DNA of 23,827 nucleotides from a virus: IMG/VR virus record IMGVR_UViG_3300031566_000370, positions 1 to 23,827 of that record; one strand, written 5' to 3'. Positions 22,901 to 23,827 of the stretch are shown here, piece by piece (the first letter of the stretch is position 1; each line of letters starts with the position of its first letter). The notes under the pieces are model-generated. The model was not told where the DNA came from and did no database searches. It saw nothing but the letters and a program-made list of their open reading frames with translations. Position numbers and translations under genes: made by a program.

Positions 22901-22933
22901 GGCAAGCCCTTACCGTAACCACTCGGAAGGCAC
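22901..22933 (+). repeat. Leader box copy 1
   Basis: GGCAAGCCCTTACCGT, four bases, then ACTCGGAAGGCAC. A second copy lies at 23758-23789 with three bases between the same two blocks. Both copies lie 16-18 bases upstream of a gene start, so the box ends just before the ribosome site. The near-identity in two separate leaders suggests a shared signal for small-gene expression. The function is unknown. Confidence 0.7.
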
Positions 22934-22949
22934 AGCAAGGAGTCAAACG

Positions 22950-23393
22950 ATGGGAACCAAAAGCTACGTGTACAGCGCCCGAACCACGGAGAAGGGACTC
23001 GCCCTTCTCAACAAGACCAAAGGCACCCGCAGCTGGGACGCCTTCATCAACGAGGCAGTGGCCGACCACTACAAGCTTGACCTCGGCATCATAGGCCTAC
23101 CGCCAAGCAAGTTCCTCGAAGAGCAGAAAGCCAAGAAGGCAGCCAAGGTAGCCGAGAAGGCAGCCAAGGCAGTGCTCGCCGCCACCGAGAAGAAAGCCAA
23201 GGCTGAGGCGAAAGTCAAAGCCGATAAGGCGAAAGTTGCCGAGAAGGCGAAAGCCGACAAGGCCAAGGCAGCCGAGAAAGCCAAGGCTGAGAAAGCCAAG
23301 GCAGCCAAACCGGTCACCCCTGAACCCGAACCAACCCCCGAGCCTGAGACCACACCCGAGCCCGAACAGGTAGAGGAAACACCCGAAGCCTAA
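22950..23393 (+). CDS. RHH-like protein with Lys/Ala-rich and Pro/Glu-rich tails
   Basis: This 147-residue protein has a folded N-terminus of about 45 residues (YVYSARTTEKGLALLNKTKG, then SWDAFINEAVADHY) that looks like a ribbon-helix-helix domain. A long Lys/Ala/Glu-rich stretch follows (about 55-120, built from KAKAAEKAKAEK-type units), then a Pro/Glu-rich end (PEPEPTPEPETTPEP). The middle resembles histone H1-like or TolA-like helices and could bind DNA or form a long single helix. ATG 22950 is chosen because AAGGAG lies 7 bases upstream; the frame is open earlier but has no ribosome site. DNA binding is inferred. Confidence 0.65.
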   Translation: MGTKSYVYSARTTEKGLALLNKTKGTRSWDAFINEAVADHYKLDLGIIGLPPSKFLEEQKAKKAAKVAEKAAKAVLAATEKKAKAEAKVKADKAKVAEKAKADKAKAAEKAKAEKAKAAKPVTPEPEPTPEPETTPEPEQVEETPEA

Positions 23394-23452
23394 GCGGCAG
23401 GTCCGAGGCCCATCAGCGCCCAAGCAACTGATGGGCCTAAACGTACCGCTTA
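23391..23452 (+). promoter_or_regulatory. Two-stem structured leader
   Basis: TAAGCGG (23391-23397, containing the stop codon of the previous gene) pairs with CCGCTTA (23446-23452), and inside it AGGCCCATCAG (23406-23416) pairs perfectly with CTGATGGGCCT (23428-23438) around an 11-base loop. The outer stem ends 3 bases before AAAGGAGG, the ribosome site of the DUF5658-like gene. The plan is the same as the leader at 22424-22484. There is no T-run. Confidence 0.6.
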
Positions 23453-23468
23453 TCGAAAGGAGGAAGGC

Positions 23469-23753
23469 ATGAACACACTGAGCACAGCATTCGTGGGGCT
23501 TCAGGCGACAGACGCCTTCCTCACAATGTGGGCAGTCAACCACGGCTTCACGGAAGTCAACCCGATAATGGCCCCCATCGCAGGCACGTGGTGGTCACCT
23601 GTCGTCAAGATAGTGCCCGCGATTATCGTTGGCGTAGTGATAGCTAGGCTGACGCGAAGATGGCCCAGGATTCGCAACGTGGCGAGTGTGGGGATGGGCG
23701 TGGCGGTCGTCTTCATGATGGGTATACTCACGAGCAACTTGCTCGAGATGTAG
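23469..23753 (+). CDS. DUF5658-like small membrane protein
   Basis: This 94-residue protein resembles the DUF5658 family of small membrane proteins of unknown function. The characteristic segments are QATDAFLTMWAVNHGFTEVN and NPIMAPIAGT, then VKIVPAIIVGVVIARL. Three hydrophobic segments are visible: about 5-24, 45-62 and 72-90, so it is probably inserted in the host membrane. Basic residues (RLTRRWPRIR) separate the second and third segments. AAAGGAGG (23456-23463) lies 5 bases before ATG 23469. In a phage it could act on the host envelope, for example in lysis or superinfection exclusion, but no motif indicates which. Confidence 0.65.
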   Translation: MNTLSTAFVGLQATDAFLTMWAVNHGFTEVNPIMAPIAGTWWSPVVKIVPAIIVGVVIARLTRRWPRIRNVASVGMGVAVVFMMGILTSNLLEM

Positions 23754-23757
23754 AGTC

Positions 23758-23789
23758 GGCAAGCCCTTACCGTGAGACTCGGAAGGCAC
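23758..23789 (+). repeat. Leader box copy 2
   Basis: GGCAAGCCCTTACCGT, three bases, then ACTCGGAAGGCAC. It repeats the box at 22901-22933 almost exactly. In this copy GAGTC (23753-23757) can also pair with GACTC (23776-23780), enclosing the first block in a loop; copy 1 lacks that stem. It lies 18 bases upstream of the last partial gene. Confidence 0.7.
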
Positions 23790-23807
23790 GACGAATGGAG
23801 GCCAATA

Positions 23808-23827
23808 GTGGCAAAAGAACGGACACC
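23808..23827 (+). CDS. Start of a gene cut by the window end
   Basis: GTG 23808 lies 6 bases after GGAGG (23797-23801) and opens a frame reading V/M-A-K-E-R-T before the window ends. ATG 23795 in another frame is an alternative but would overlap the ribosome site. The leader box copy 2 just upstream supports a gene starting here. Nothing can be said of its product. Confidence 0.45.

Noticed and set aside
23406-23438. Strong hairpin considered as an intrinsic terminator
   Set aside because: The 11-bp stem is followed by AAACG rather than a T-run, and the outer 7-bp stem ends beside a ribosome site. It was kept as a leader element instead.
1-23827. tRNA genes, CRISPR arrays, insertion sequences and integration sites
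   Set aside because: No cloverleaf with a T-arm, no regularly spaced repeat array, no transposase and no integrase/att arrangement could be recognised by reading the sequence.

Overview
This window looks like the structural (late) half of a tailed bacteriophage genome or prophage. Every supported gene is on the + strand. Genes are packed head to tail, with many ATGA/TAATG-type overlaps and strong Shine-Dalgarno (SD) sites of the AGGAGG type. GC content is high, yet AGG (Arg) and ATA (Ile) codons are conspicuously common. No host gene, integrase, repressor or replication protein is visible, so lifestyle cannot be read here. The host is probably a bacterium, given strong SD sites and perfect TATAAT hexamers. 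Domain types such as DUF2341, LamG and DNRLRE-like modules would fit Chloroflexota or similar lineages, but this is only a guess.

Layout: (1) 0.1-3.3 kb: a small conserved phage protein, a dNMP-kinase-like protein, a P27-like small terminase, a small unknown, an HNH endonuclease and the large terminase. (2) 3.3-9.3 kb: a Mu-type head module with a DUF935 portal carrying a C-terminal Mu F-like minor-head domain, a Mu I-like protease with an in-frame nested scaffold, a decoration-like protein with a signal-peptide-like N-terminus, a small unknown and a gpT-like major capsid protein. (3) 9.4-12.4 kb: accessory virion proteins, including a DUF2341/seven-bladed propeller/LamG protein. (4) 12.4-19.1 kb: head-tail connectors, a Mu G-like tail-completion protein, a tail terminator, a tail tube, a tail assembly chaperone with a candidate -1 frameshift, a very short tape-measure protein, an unknown, and a 962-aa tail hub flanked by adhesin-like domains. 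No sheath gene is present, so the tail is inferred to be non-contractile, and the tiny tape measure predicts it is short. (5) 19.1-21.1 kb: a small protein, a permuted papain-like hydrolase, a coiled-coil membrane protein (holin-like) and an HTH-metallophosphoesterase.

(6) 21.1-23.8 kb changes character. It has a promoter-like region with a perfect palindrome, an orphan Vsr-like endonuclease and a 562-nt non-coding island with many inverted repeats. A string of small genes follows (two unknowns, an RHH-like protein with a Lys/Ala-rich tail, a DUF5658-like membrane protein and the start of another). Nearly all are separated by long-stem structured leaders, and two leaders share a near-identical 32-33 nt box. 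These leaders and the island are the least explained part of the window.

How it works together: terminase packages DNA through the portal into a Mu-like capsid built on the nested scaffold and matured by the protease; connectors join a short non-contractile tail; the hub and lectin-like proteins probably contact the host surface; the hydrolase and membrane protein may serve entry or lysis.
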